DNA of 64,000 bases, taken from contig NC_081141.1 of the NCBI RefSeq assembly GCF_958295425.1, positions 23,938,365-24,002,364 of the forward strand. The letters run 5' to 3'. The translations under genes were made by a program, and so were the position numbers. How positions within the stretch are numbered: the stretch's first letter is position 1; every line of letters begins with the position of its first letter. Positions 1-12,032 of the stretch are shown one piece after another. The notes beneath the pieces were generated by a model. It was given only the letters and a program-made list of their open reading frames with translations, was not told the origin of the DNA and did not search any database. Source of the DNA: Solea solea. Lineage: Eukaryota > Chordata > Actinopteri > Pleuronectiformes > Soleidae.

Positions 1-503
1 CCTTTATTATGTTTGAACGAGCAAAGCATTTGGATAAAATGCAAATGCATCAACTCATTATTCAAAAAAGAAAAAGCTCAACTCGTTATCCATAAATACT
101 CTCACTCAACCAATTAATTGTTGTTTTGCAGCAAATGCAAAACAGCAACTTCTTCAAAAATGCACAAAGCACAAAGCTTTATTTAATACTCCAGAGAACC
201 TTTCATCCATTATACGACATTGACTTGTTTACTAATGTTTGTGTCCTCGAAGCCAAGGAGTCGAGAACCGCGAGTAAAACGGGAAAAATAGACGTTCAGA
301 ATCGATTTTAAAGGGGGATGAAGATGAGTCGTGGGTTTAATGTCGGGGCTCGGGGAAAATAGCTCCTCTACGGCGAGGAGAAGAAAAGTGTCACGATCTC
401 CGCGATAATGAGCAAAGCAGGAGCGAGTTATTGTCGTGCAGGAAGGGAAGAGTGGAGAGCGTGGAAATGACCTGCCATAGCTGTGAGGGAAGAGTCTGTC
501 TCT

Positions 504-504
<1 letters not shown>

Positions 505-540
<36 letters not shown>
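505..540 (+). repeat. (CAG)12
   Basis: Twelve perfect CAG units. The minus strand reads as a Cys run in one frame, but there is no support for translation. Confidence 0.95.
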
Positions 541-542
<2 letters not shown>

Positions 543-1268
543 GGGGCCAAACACAGGCGTCCCTCCTCAATAACTCTGCTGTCCTAACATTTAATCCAGC
601 ATAAGACTTATTTCACTCCAGCTGAAGCAAAGTGTTGATCTTTTGTTAAACTTTTACCAATCAGTCGAGTTTTAACAGCAGCAGCACAATATACAACGAC
701 TAAGTACAACTTTGAAACACTGAAATCACTGTGAGGAGTCAGTTAAAAATAAATCACTCCCTATAGATTATTCCTCTGCTGCGTCGTCTTTCACATGAAC
801 TCTTTATGAGGAAGCTAAAGGTCATGCGTGAGTCATGGAAAAAGAAAAAAAAAAAGGTGAAGAAAACGGACCAATTAAAAGTCGACTGACAGACACGTAC
901 GTGGTGAAGAAGACGTCAACAGAATTTTATTTTACGACCCGGCTCACGAGGGTGAAGTGACGAATAAGAGCAGATGGAAAAATGCTTAATTTATATCTTT
1001 ATTTCCTGCAAAAATCAATGATTGCAAGAACTAAAGGTGAGGAAAATTAATTAAAATTAGAATAGAACACAAATGTCTTACTATTTTAAGTTATTCAACC
1101 AAAAATACAGAAACAACAACACTTCTGCTTCTGGGTTGACGTGTGTGTGTGTGGCAGAAATCTGTTATTAAATTTAAGGCTGTCACAACCAATCATTTTT
1201 GCCTCAGGCAATTAAATACCACAGCAACTGAGAGAAAAGTGGCCGCATCCACTCTATTAAGTCTCCCT

Positions 1269-1289
1269 TGTACCTAATAAAGTGGCTGA
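1269..1289 (-). mobile_element. solo end of the same Tc1-like family
   Basis: The 20 bases TGTACCTAATAAAGTGGCTG match the terminal inverted repeat of the elements at 33864-34306 and 57638-57813. No other part of the element was recognised nearby. Confidence 0.5.
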
Positions 1290-1788
1290 ATAGTGTACAA
1301 TAAATGTAAATACCTCAGGTTTCACCAAACTGTAGCTTTCTTCTGTCAAACTACACTCAAATAATGACATTAACTCACTTAATGCTGTAGATTATACAAC
1401 GGAGCGACGTAGGAAAGTTTTCAGTAAGAAAACTGAAAAGTAAACAGGAAGTAAAGCTACAACAAGAAGTAACACAGCCGGAGAAAAAAACAGCTTGTTG
1501 CTTACTGCACTTCAAAATAAAAGCACTTGCATGTTTTCAAATGTAACCCTTAGAACACAGAGCATTTCATCTGCTTTTTCCCCCCATTACTATGTTAAAA
1601 CGTACAGTATATACAGAGGCTATAAGAATGTGTGATGTAAAGTGTCTTATATCCTTTTTTTTTAGCACAACCCCCAAGGTTGATGAAAAAGACTATATAA
1701 ACACACCTGAGCAAAAAAAGTACTAAAGATCTTTAATATCACTTTGAATTTTTTTTTTTTTTTTTTTTTTAAATAATATGCGATAAAT

Positions 1789-1921
1789 TAATCATAACTT
1801 TGACTCAACAACACATACGATGACGAAAAACTGCGTTTTGTAAAGCCTGAAGACGTGCCCTATAAACACACACACACCCCCAGGATGTCCATATAAGGAG
1901 TTGTCTATTATTCCCGCTGCG
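1789..1921 (+). repeat. dispersed repeat, related to 15438-15513 and, inverted, to 5202-5228
   Basis: Positions 1845-1921 (gcctgaagacgtgccctata ... gtctattattcccgctgc) align with 15438-15513 (gcctgaagatgtgacctatt ... gtgtattattcccactcct). Positions 1789-1816 (aatcataactttgactcaac aacacat) are the inverted counterpart of 5202-5228. No coding content. Confidence 0.6.
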
Positions 1922-2428
1922 ATTTACCAAGAGTGCACCTGTGGGTCGGATCTGTGCCGTGTGTTAAAAGGCAACAGATTTGTTTTTCCCATTCACTGTA
2001 AGTAATGTATATAGGATTTTAACATCCCTTTTAGCGGTTTTAAAGCAGGTAAATTAATTCATATTAAGGAAGTTAAACTTAACGTCAAGGCAACAATTAT
2101 TAATAATAATAATACAACACTGGTGTTACAGATTTGGTCCAGTCAATAGAAAAGTGAGCCTTTGTAATCTGTCTCAGAGCGGAACTAAAGCCATGATGTG
2201 CTATATCCTCATAATGTGCTGCTAATCCTCCTCCTCCTCCTCTTCCTCCTCCTCCTGCTTCAACTGTGAGCAGCAGATAGTAAACATTGTGTCAGGTGGG
2301 AGTTTGGCTGCTGTGGAATATCCTATTGAGTATCTACTGTCTTTACAGGAGTGCCATACACAATACATCATCATCACTCTTATTTATTGATGAAGAGTCA
2401 AATTCCCCTTTCCATCATCCCCTCTACT

Positions 2429-2430
<2 letters not shown>

Positions 2431-2462
<32 letters not shown>
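2431..2462. repeat. (AC)16
   Basis: Pure AC dinucleotide tract. Confidence 0.95.
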
Positions 2463-2472
<10 letters not shown>

Positions 2473-2975
2473 TTAATGGAAAAGGGAAATTGTTATTGAT
2501 TCATATTTTGAATGGATTCCAGGGAGATTCTAAAGTCTAAAGGCTTTTCTGTAAAATGCTGCAGGCTCGTGTCCAAACCCCGCGGACGCTCTCCAGCGTA
2601 ATTCACCAGGGATTATTCAATGTAAATGTTAAGTGCTCCGGTGGTTGGATCTCACTGGCTCGGTGCCATTTGGAGATGTCTTCTCTTCTCTTGTGTTTAC
2701 AGCACATTGTGCTGCTGATGCTATTTGTCGTGTTTGTCTCCACGGAAACACAGCCAGCCACTTACAAATCGTGAAAAAGCTACACCATCTACTCGTCATC
2801 TCGAAAGCCCTATTTGGACTATTTTGGGTAACATTGGGTAAAAAAAGGCTCTGGAAAATTGACCCCAGGTGATAATAATCCCATGCGAATAGACCAGCAG
2901 GAAATCTGTGTGTTAATAATCCGTCATATCCTGTATTTTCAAGCATGAAGAAGCATTCAATTTCGTAGCAGGTGG

Positions 2976-3158
2976 TCAGACAAGTCCGCGGCAAAGCCTC
3001 GGGTGTTTTTGGCAAATGACGAACGCACGGGGGACTTCTGAACGCTTTAGGCGAAGACATCTCTTTCCAAAGTGGTCGCACACTGAACCCCAAACTGAAA
3101 TCAAACGCAGCCTTTCCTCCCTGCTCCAGTTTCGTGCTTTAGCTTTTGTCGGCACCAT
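2976..3158 (-). pseudogene. possible Myb/SANT-like fragment of a transposon
   Basis: Minus-strand open frame starting ATG at 3158-3156 with MVPTKAKARNWSREERLRLI then SVWG. The RNWS-EE---LI-VW pattern resembles the Myb/SANT-like domain of Harbinger-type DNA-binding proteins. After about 23 residues the similarity stops, so it would be truncated or frameshifted. It could be chance, and only the first helix is matched. Confidence 0.35.
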
Positions 3159-5201
3159 GTTGATGTTGTGATATCAGGAAGCTACGTCACACATGTACGC
3201 ACGTGACAACAGGAGGTGGCGGCGGTGGGCAATTCGATTGACCCCTCCCACTTGTGGTGGTTTTACTGAGATTTCTTATCCGGCGTGAATTGGCGGTTAA
3301 AGGAGAACCTGGCTCTATGTTTATAAATGTGGGGTGTGTAGTTGGCCCAGTGGAGCGCCTCGGGCAGCAGCCAGTCTGAGTTATCTCCATAAAAAGTGCT
3401 TGTTTTTGCCAGATAAAATGCCTCAGATTATTGTTGTAAGAGTCTGGCAACATAACCAAGGGAGTAGGTTTCTTTACCAGATTTGTGGGTGACACTTGTG
3501 GCACTGCTCTCTCTCTCTCTCCCGTCTCCTCTGTGACTCACTGCGACGTTTCTGCTCGTAAAAATACGCTCGCACCTCGCACCTACGCCCTTGTGTACGT
3601 GTGCGCCGACGCTGCGAGAGGAGAGCAACCGGGGAAGCTCCAGTAACTTCACCTCAACTGAAATGACAACGTTTGGTCCACATATCAATCATTCTCTTTC
3701 ATGTTTCAGAGAACAGGGATTCATTTCCTTAAGTTTCAGATCAGCCGTTCACAAACTGAAGAGTGTCGGCGCCCGCTTTGAAATCTGAAAATCCTCACTC
3801 ATGACACATGAGACTAGGATGAATAATTCCCACATATATTATTGTTTTCATGTGATCATGACCTCACGAGAGGATTTTCAGATATCAAAGTTTGGAAATA
3901 GCTGCACTGCAGTTGTTAGAGGGAAAATTGAGTCGTCAGAGTTTCTCGTTTCCTGATGGTTTCAGACATGCCTCTTAATCCCGCCGACCTCAGTCAACGA
4001 CAGTGTCCGTCTTAGAGCAGGGAAAATGTCACTTTTATTGGACGTGTGTGTGGACATTGGACACTCTCTGTCTGCTTGTTTTGTCCTTCCTGTACAGTTG
4101 TGTGCAGATGTGTTTGTCAGCTTTTGTTCTTTAGGACTTCAAAGATCTCGTCGCGTCTCCTGTCGCTTCCTCGTACAGCTGGTGTTTTCCGCTAATCCAT
4201 TTTAAATCCTCTGGTCCCTGTAACGCTATGTGCATCTCTTGTGTGTGCCAACAAACGTGAAGAATGAAGGGTTTACTTTGTGTGCAACAGAAGCAGAAAA
4301 AACTGGCTTTTTTGTCTGCGCCAGTGTTTGCTCATCATGATTCATAGAAACACACAGTTCAATTACAGTTACATGCACTGATAGCTTTTATCCAATCACA
4401 TCACTTTTATTCCGTCTGCCCTGAATGTTCACATTTGTTTTCTTTTCCGATATTTTTCTTTAATTGGTGCACCAAACAGAATCATTTCAGTTCCAGCATT
4501 TCAATTTTCCTTATTTTCTCTCTTTCCTCCCATCTCCTGTTTGACAGCTGGTGCTGGGAAACGTAATTGTTCTGCGGTTTCTTTTTTCCCCACTGAGATT
4601 GGGAAGTTGTTAACGTTACACAGCAGCACATTTTCCTCCCAGCAGTTGTAGTCTTGAGTTATGCTCTGTACGGAAGAGCCATGATCTGTCCACATTCTGG
4701 AATAAATGTATTATTCTTGCACTTTATCACCTTGCCATAACAATTATCATTATCATTTTTTCAACGGAGTTGAAAAATCCATCCAAAATCGTAATAATAC
4801 ATCACTTTATGTATTTTCTTTCCTTGTGTGTTTCTAGTTCAATAAAATCCATAACACAAATGACTTCAACTGTGAATTCTAGTTCATTAGTAGTAATTTG
4901 CGTCTCTGGGTTTCCTCATGTGTAGAAATAAAGACGTCGTTAAGATCCATGTTCATCAGAGTCGTTTGTGTGGGACGTGCCAGATAATTGCTCTAGTGTA
5001 ACGAGACTGTGTGGACCTCAGTGGGATTAAACTCACCGTTATTAACCTGTGGCCTCAGTTTCATGGCTGTCACTCAGGAGTAAAGAACAACATCCAAGGA
5101 AGAGGATTAAGGCTACGCTCAGATTAACCCTTAGTGCTCACACGCCACGGATCCGGCACGGAACATAAAAAAATGTGTGTTTTTTTATGTCTTTATGTGT
5201 T

Positions 5202-5228
5202 GTTGAGTCAAGGTTATGATTCATTTTA
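5202..5228 (-). repeat. inverted copy of 1789-1816
   Basis: Reads tgtgttgttgagtcaaggtt atgattc, the reverse complement of the sequence at 1789-1816 with one or two changes. Confidence 0.5.
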
Positions 5229-6877
5229 AATCACATTGTGCAGAATTTACAAAATAGACATTTTGTTTCTCTTTTTTTTTCTTCAAGCCTAGTGAACTTT
5301 GATTTGTGACATCATTTCAAAATTTCCCATATAGGATTTTCTAAAAAGGAGTAGTTTGTGCGTTTAATTAGTTGGTGAAAATGGAAAAAAATATATTGCC
5401 TCTAGGTTCACTTCACCATGGTCTGTGGTGTGGCCACGTGACATAAGAGTAATCATATCTGAATCCATGTGAGGTCTTGGCAGTAACAATTAGTAATAAT
5501 TTGAGGTAATACACTTTTATTTCTAATGCAGTTTCCACCTTTGTGAGAAAGAAAAGGAAAAGCCAGTCAAAATTCAGATGTGAAACATCAAATCTCCTCC
5601 GTCTTTGCGTTAGATCTGAGTGACATTATTCCAGACAGAAAGTGTGCATCGTGTTAATAAGGAGTCTTCCTCATGTAGCTTTTCTTCTTCCCTCCGTTTG
5701 CTGAGAGGACATTCTGCTCGTGTCTCGTGGGAGTTGCTCTGATGCCAGCCTTGATAGTTTGATGGTAGCCTCCCCGTGTCCCACCGGCATTTTTCTGCTC
5801 TTTCGCGGGTTATTCTTAGCTGCGTGTCAGAGTGCGATAGCAGGGGAGACACGACAGGAAAAGCCCACGCATGGACCGTCTAATGGGGAGGAGAGAAGTG
5901 AAGGCGGGAGATGGAGCGAGAGTAAGATTCACTGCATGTCAGCGCACAGTCCGAGTCATCGTGTGGTTTTCTGCCGAGCCTTGGGCTCCGTGGGGAACCA
6001 TGTAGTGCTCGCTGACCACAGAGTTGACTTGTAAATGACCAGAGGAAAGACACAGAGCCATGGAGGTCATGCTCGATGTCACACTCCAGGACACTTGTTT
6101 CATGTTTCAGGACCAAACATTAGCTTTTTCACTGTTTACTCTTTTCAATCTGATCTTAATCCTCTCTTAGTGCTTCCTATAGTGTAAAACAAAATAACTA
6201 TCAGTGAATAAGGAGAAGCAGCAGCGGGTTTGTTACGCTTAAAAAGGACAGACTTGCTTCTTGTCTCCGCCCACCCCTACACAAACGCTCCCACGTTGGC
6301 TTTTGACCCTGAACGAGCTGTTGATTTGACCAGTTTTTATTGTTGCGATTGTACGACTTGAACTTTCCTGATCTCAGAGGACCCATGTCACCGCCTCCAT
6401 CACTGCTTTTAGTTACTGCCATCAGGCAGACGCTATAAAGTCCCACTGGCCCGTAAAAGCGTTTGCTAAAAGCCCTTTATTCCCTCTGCAATATCACACT
6501 GCACACGACTTTATCTGTTGTTGTTTTTTAACCGTGTTTCCTATTTTACTGTTTTTATTTTGCGAGTTTGAAAGTGTCTCGAGTCTTAAATGTATCGTAT
6601 TTTATTGCTGCAGCCGTGCCAAAGAAAGATTTCTGTCACTGATTGGGACAGAGCCTATCTATCTGTCTTATTATCTGTAAGACAGAAGATTTATTATTTT
6701 TAGGTCCTCTAGGTATTATATATCTATATTTTATTTATTCTATTTATCTCTGATGTACAGCACTTTGCTTTAGCTTTTAAAGTGCTTTATGAATAAAGTT
6801 GGATTGGATAAAAACACTAGAAATGTTCTGGACTGGATAAACTAACCCGTGTCACTTCTCTCTCTCTCTCCACACAG

Positions 6878-6998
6878 GGCATCAGCATAGTGGGTCCCAG
6901 TAATGCAGATCCCCCACCTCGTCCTCCAAGTCCAGCCATGTACCAGCTGGACATCGTCCTAAAGAAAGGGAACAACCTGGCCATCCGAGATCGGACAG
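6878..6998 (+). CDS. mctp1: mctp1 exon: Pro-rich linker and first strand of C2A
   Basis: Encodes residues 1-40 of the visible product plus one base of codon 41. It reads [11 protein letters not shown], then a Pro-rich stretch, then [21 protein letters not shown], which is the first beta strand and Ca2+ loop 1 of C2A (Asp38 is a ligand position). The acceptor follows a CT-rich tract ending cacacag at 6871-6877, and the donor is GTAGGA at 6999. The frame is open to the exon edge, so this is an internal exon or the downstream part of a larger one. The Met at residue 21 (GTACCAGCTGG context) could start a short isoform, but nothing here proves that. The 5' splice boundary is slightly less sure than the others because sequence before SNAD varies in the family. 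Confidence 0.9.
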
Positions 6999-9900
6999 GT
7001 AGGAGGTTAATTGCGGTTTCCTTCTCCTCGCAGTCTCAAACTTGTGGCCCTCCAATCGATTTCATATGGCCCTCAAAACCAACTTATAATGAGTCATGTT
7101 TTTTTTGTGAAATTTTAATTAAATTTATATTGTTGAAATTTTCCAATTATTTGTAAAGCACTTTAAAAACAACCACTGTGGACTAAAGTGCGGTGCAGAA
7201 TACAGGATCCTTGAAAAGTCTTAAAATGCCATAAATTGAATTATTCATATTTAAGGTCTTATGTCTTTTAAAGTCTGGAATTTCATGAGGTGAGGCATTA
7301 CATTTCTCCAGGCAGAATGAACGTATTGGTTTAATGTTTTTATTTCATATCCCGACTCGTGGACATAGTTATGTGTTTGTTAGTGTGCGTGTGCCGTTTG
7401 TCACTGTGACCCTGGTCGTCATTTAAACGAAGACGAAGAACGCTGGAGAACTTTGAGCAAAATTTAACGAAACGTGACGACGTGTACGAGGCACGGTGTG
7501 AACTTTGTGGCAAAAACTTCAGGCTCTGGATTATGGGCTGCAAAGCACTGAACTCTCATATGAACTCTGATAAGCATAAGTGCTTCACAAACTGCCGATA
7601 GTCGTTTGCTGCTACCAGTCGTCGTGTCGCGGTACGTGACACTTCTTTTCCCCCCCAGTAATGCTCTTAGTTCTTCCTTTTTGAGGTCTTAAAAAAAGTC
7701 TTAAAAGTTCTAAACAAATGTGCAGATACCCTGAGAGTAATGAATAAAAGACAGAAACGCTCACACACGGTAATAAAATACATATAAAAAAGAATTAAAA
7801 AAATAAAACAATATGTTGGTGAGATATTGTCACCAATATTGTTGTTGCAATATCATGTTGGTATATTGTTATATAATTTAAGCTCCTGTTGCCCAACCCG
7901 AGTAAACAGTTGCTTTTTCCACTTGACCGGCCCCCTACTGGCCAGTCTAGATGCTCAGTGACCCCCAGGTCATTTGAGATTGAGAGCCCAGGTTCAGAGT
8001 GTGCACTTCATTTTCCTGTGCTCCGCTCAGTTTGTTACAAACCTTCACCAAGGAAGTTGTGTTTTTGGTCACATTTGTCTGTGTGTGAGCTGAGAGAGAC
8101 ATTTCTCAGCATGTAGTTTCTGGCCTCAGGGGGGAAATTAGTCATTTTAGTGCTGATCTGGGTTCAGATTGCGATTCTATTTGACACTTTCATCAATATC
8201 TCTGCTAAATAATGTCAATGTTCCTTTAAAACATGTAAAACTTCCTCATATGTCGTTTTATTATATGTAAGAACACTGCGGAAAAACACACCCACACACT
8301 TGTTTTTGCCTTGTTTTTTCCCCCTGTAATTTACTTCCTCCTCTCTGTTTTCACCTCAGATATTTTTTTCTCGCCTCTGTCTCCTCTCTCATCTCATTGC
8401 ACTTTTATAAAGTCACACATCTTGTTCTCGCAGCTCGGCTCGCTCCATTTGTCAATGCGTGAAGTGAGACAGAATAACAAGGAATGATGCGCTACATTTC
8501 CTGTGCGTCGAGCCATGGGACACAAATCCAGCCTCCGGTTTAAGGTGGAACGTTGCCACATCCTGAGCCCATGCAGGCTGTGTGTGTGTGAGATGATGCT
8601 GTGTGACCTCCTCGCTGCTTTTGTGTGTTTCCTGGCTTAATCTTTCTTTTTTAACCTACCCAGTAGGAGATGCACTGAAATCAAGGCATTTTATTTATCT
8701 TTGTCTTTATTTGTTGCGTGTAAAGACGACACAACAACACTAAAATCCAAATCCAAAAACAGGCTTTCAATATTAAGTTTACAGTGGATGAGGTTGAATT
8801 ATGCTTTGTGGACCCAAGTTTAGGACATGGCACAAAAATCCATATTAAATGAATTGTTCTGTATTCAGTGCACAAAAGGGCAGTCACACGAGGCAAAGGT
8901 ACCCACAGACCTAAAGGGCAGAGAGTCAGAGAACAGCAAAGGTCATGCAGTACAGACTGCAGGACCACGATAGGGAACACGCCGGTAGGTCACTGACGAG
9001 ATGATCTGGCATTGGATGATGGGGAACAGGTGTAACTTATCAGGGCACGGCTGCGGTCACAGCGCGACGGGAGTGGAGCTGGAAGTGCAACTACTGGAAC
9101 ACACGCGATGGTCATTAGACAAAAGAGGAAAACACCAGAAAGTAAGAGGCTCCATAAACACTAATGTGTTCTTACCTCGTCGTCCACACCATCCTGGTGT
9201 TTTAGGAAAAAAACAAAAAAAAAAATACAACGTACACTATATAGACAAAGTTATTTAGATACGGAGATTGTGATGACGTATTCAATTACATATACAAATG
9301 CTTTTATGTGAATTTGTGTCCATTTATTCTGTAGAGCATTTATGAAGTGAGGCAATGATATTGGACAAGAAAACCTGGCTCACAATTTGTGTTCCAGTTC
9401 ATCCCTTGATCAGGTTAAGGGTCAGGGCTCTGTGTGCGGGCCGCTCAACTTCTTCCATACCAAACTTATCAAAGTCAAACAATGCCTTTATAGTCGCTGC
9501 TTTGTGCACAGTCAGAATGTTGGAATAGAGAAGGACCTTCCTCACACAGTTGTCATTGTCCCAAAATGTCTCTGTATGCTGAAGCGTTAAGATTGTCCTT
9601 CACTGGAGATAAGGGGAATTCAATACTCAACAGATTGCATTCAAATCTTTTGTCCATATAGTGTACATCGGACATAAAAACATAAGATAAAACATAAACC
9701 AAACAAAGCAAAAGCAGACAAACAAGATTGCGTACATACAACAATGTGAGAATGCGCCAAAATGTTGTTTTATTTCAGCTTGGAACAGTATGTCAAACCT
9801 GGCATATGTACGCTGGTGTGGGTTTCGTGTGTATGAAGCCATCGCTTGAACCAATGCCATGTTTATGGAATTTGAAAAAGAGCGAGAACTAGAGCGATCG

Positions 9901-11997
9901 TGTAATGAAGCAACTGTTTCCATGTGGATGAGGCCTTTAGGCGATTTGGTAAAAAACAAAACTAATTAAAAACCAAACACACACCAAACAAATCAAAAAG
10001 GGTCCAACAAACAAGATTGCGGGACTCATTTGACTTTATAAGTGCCGGACAGATTTCCTCCTGCTCTCTGTGGAAGCTGCTAGAACACGGCTCCTGCCCT
10101 ACTGTATATTGTATTTAAGCAGTGTTTAAGTGTACACAAGGAGGCAATTATGTCTGGCATAGTGGGAAAAACCAGCCAACATAAACAAACGAGTACCTTC
10201 AGGCAGTGGTTGGACTAGTGATGGATGCAGAGGTCTCACTAATGGCTGAAGCAGTCACGATGACGACTGGTCCAAATAAGCCGGTCTGCTTTCTCGGCTG
10301 CGAGTACCCGTCCACCGGGATAATGAGCAGTCAGGCCCAGAGCGCACCTGTCCTGTCGAGAGCACATCCTAACAGCTCATTATGGAAAGGACAGGAAATA
10401 TAGACGTAGAAGAAATATTACATTCAGCCAAACCCTGTAGATCTCGAGTTTTCAAGTTGCAGAAGGCTGACATGTGATTGGTGAGAGTTTCCATTCACCA
10501 ATCAGTATTTAGTCTCCCTTGACAGGTACGAAGAGAGGAGCTTGATTGCGAAATGAAAGTAGTTCGCTGGGAGGAGCAATTTAATTCTGCCAAGTATTGA
10601 TCTACTAAAAGCCCTGACATGAATTATAAATGGAACACACAGTCTCCACTTTTATCTGCAAAACATTTGGAGGCAGAATCTTTTTTTTTTCTTTCAAAAA
10701 ACAACGACAACTACAACAAAGCATATGTAAATTCACCCAAGTCACATTTTCACGCCCAGAGAAGATGGAAAAGAAACGAAAAGTGAAAGTAGCGTATCAA
10801 CACCCTGTGGCATCAAAATGAGTCACACCAAGAAGAGTTCACGCTGTTTACGGAAACATTCACCACAAAAAATAACTGCTGGGAAATAACAAAGACTTTG
10901 ATACTAAGAAAGAAAAGAAAAAATCTGCTCATCTGCTGAGATTATAGGAATGAACACACATAGACTTTATCACAGACAAACAGACACACACACTTCTCAT
11001 TATCGTACCTCCAAGACCGTTTGTGATATCTAGAAAAATCAAAAACTATGGACTGGTGACCTGTCCAGGATGTGACCCGGCCTTTTGCCCTATGTCAACA
11101 TCCCCCGCAGCCCTCATTTGGAGGATAAAGGGATAGAAGATGAGCTGGAGCAGATAAATAGGGCTTTGCGCTCATATACTTGTCATTGCGGTGGCCCTCA
11201 GGACAACCGTCCAATCACAGACAAGGTTCACCAGTGTTTGTGACATTTTTGACAATTCTACAGCCATAAAATCAAAATAAATCCAGGGTTAAATGGGTTA
11301 TACTATGTAATTATGTATATCATGTATGATAACATACAACTCATATAGTCTAGATTAGGGGTTCTCAGATACCTCTATACGGAGGCAGAATAATATCATC
11401 AACAACGCACTGCAGTCTGTCCTTTTTCACTGTACCACAGCCTGTGCTGCTTCTTCTTATTCACTGATAGTTTGTCATGTTTATATGTTTATTTCCTGCT
11501 TTGTTACTGTTGTTTTTGTGTCGTCTTTAGTGCACGTTCTTGGGTATTTTTGTTTTACTCCATCAACAGATGTCTCCCTATAGGGAGTACAGTTGTAGAG
11601 CAGCCAACTATGGGAAGACGACTAACGCAGACTAGTACTAGTAGTACCACCTGAGAAGATATTGAGCTCTTGAAGTAACTCCATTATCACCATCGTTAAA
11701 ACTAGGGTTGGGTAACGTTCATAATTGAACCGATACGGTACCGGTATCGGTGTCTGGAATTCGGTACCAGTGCCAAACGGAACCTTATTTCGGTAACGGT
11801 GCCTTAGTTGTAAAACAAAGTCTACACTTCTCAATTTCAGTTATTTATTAAGAAGATTTAAGAATAGTAAATAAAAAGTTAGTTAGGTAGCTAATTACCT
11901 GAATGTGTCGATGAGGTGGATTCATCGCTCATTTCGTCATCAACGTTTCTAGCTGTTCGGGCTTCAGGGATGTTGCTACTATTAGTGCTAGTAGTAG

Positions 11998-12032
<35 letters not shown>

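Larger units (their letters stand above)
1..6877. other. upstream intron or 5' flank, no exon recognised
   Basis: No coding exon of mctp1 or of another gene was recognised on either strand. It holds a CAG tract, a T-run, an AC tract, fragments of dispersed repeats (1269-1289, 1789-1921, 5202-5228) and a possible transposon-derived Myb-like fragment (2976-3158, minus). A short CpG-rich patch lies around 3540-3650 but lacks a recognisable promoter or first exon. Because the first visible exon has an acceptor site, this stretch is more likely intron than promoter. Confidence 0.7.

Noticed and set aside
210..554. Minus-strand frame with a poly-Cys run
   Set aside because: The run is only the CAG microsatellite read on the other strand; nothing else in the frame resembles a protein.
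3540..3650. CpG-rich patch as a candidate mctp1 promoter
   Set aside because: Only about 100 bp, no first-exon-like frame joined to a donor, and the next exon's phase cannot be tested against it.
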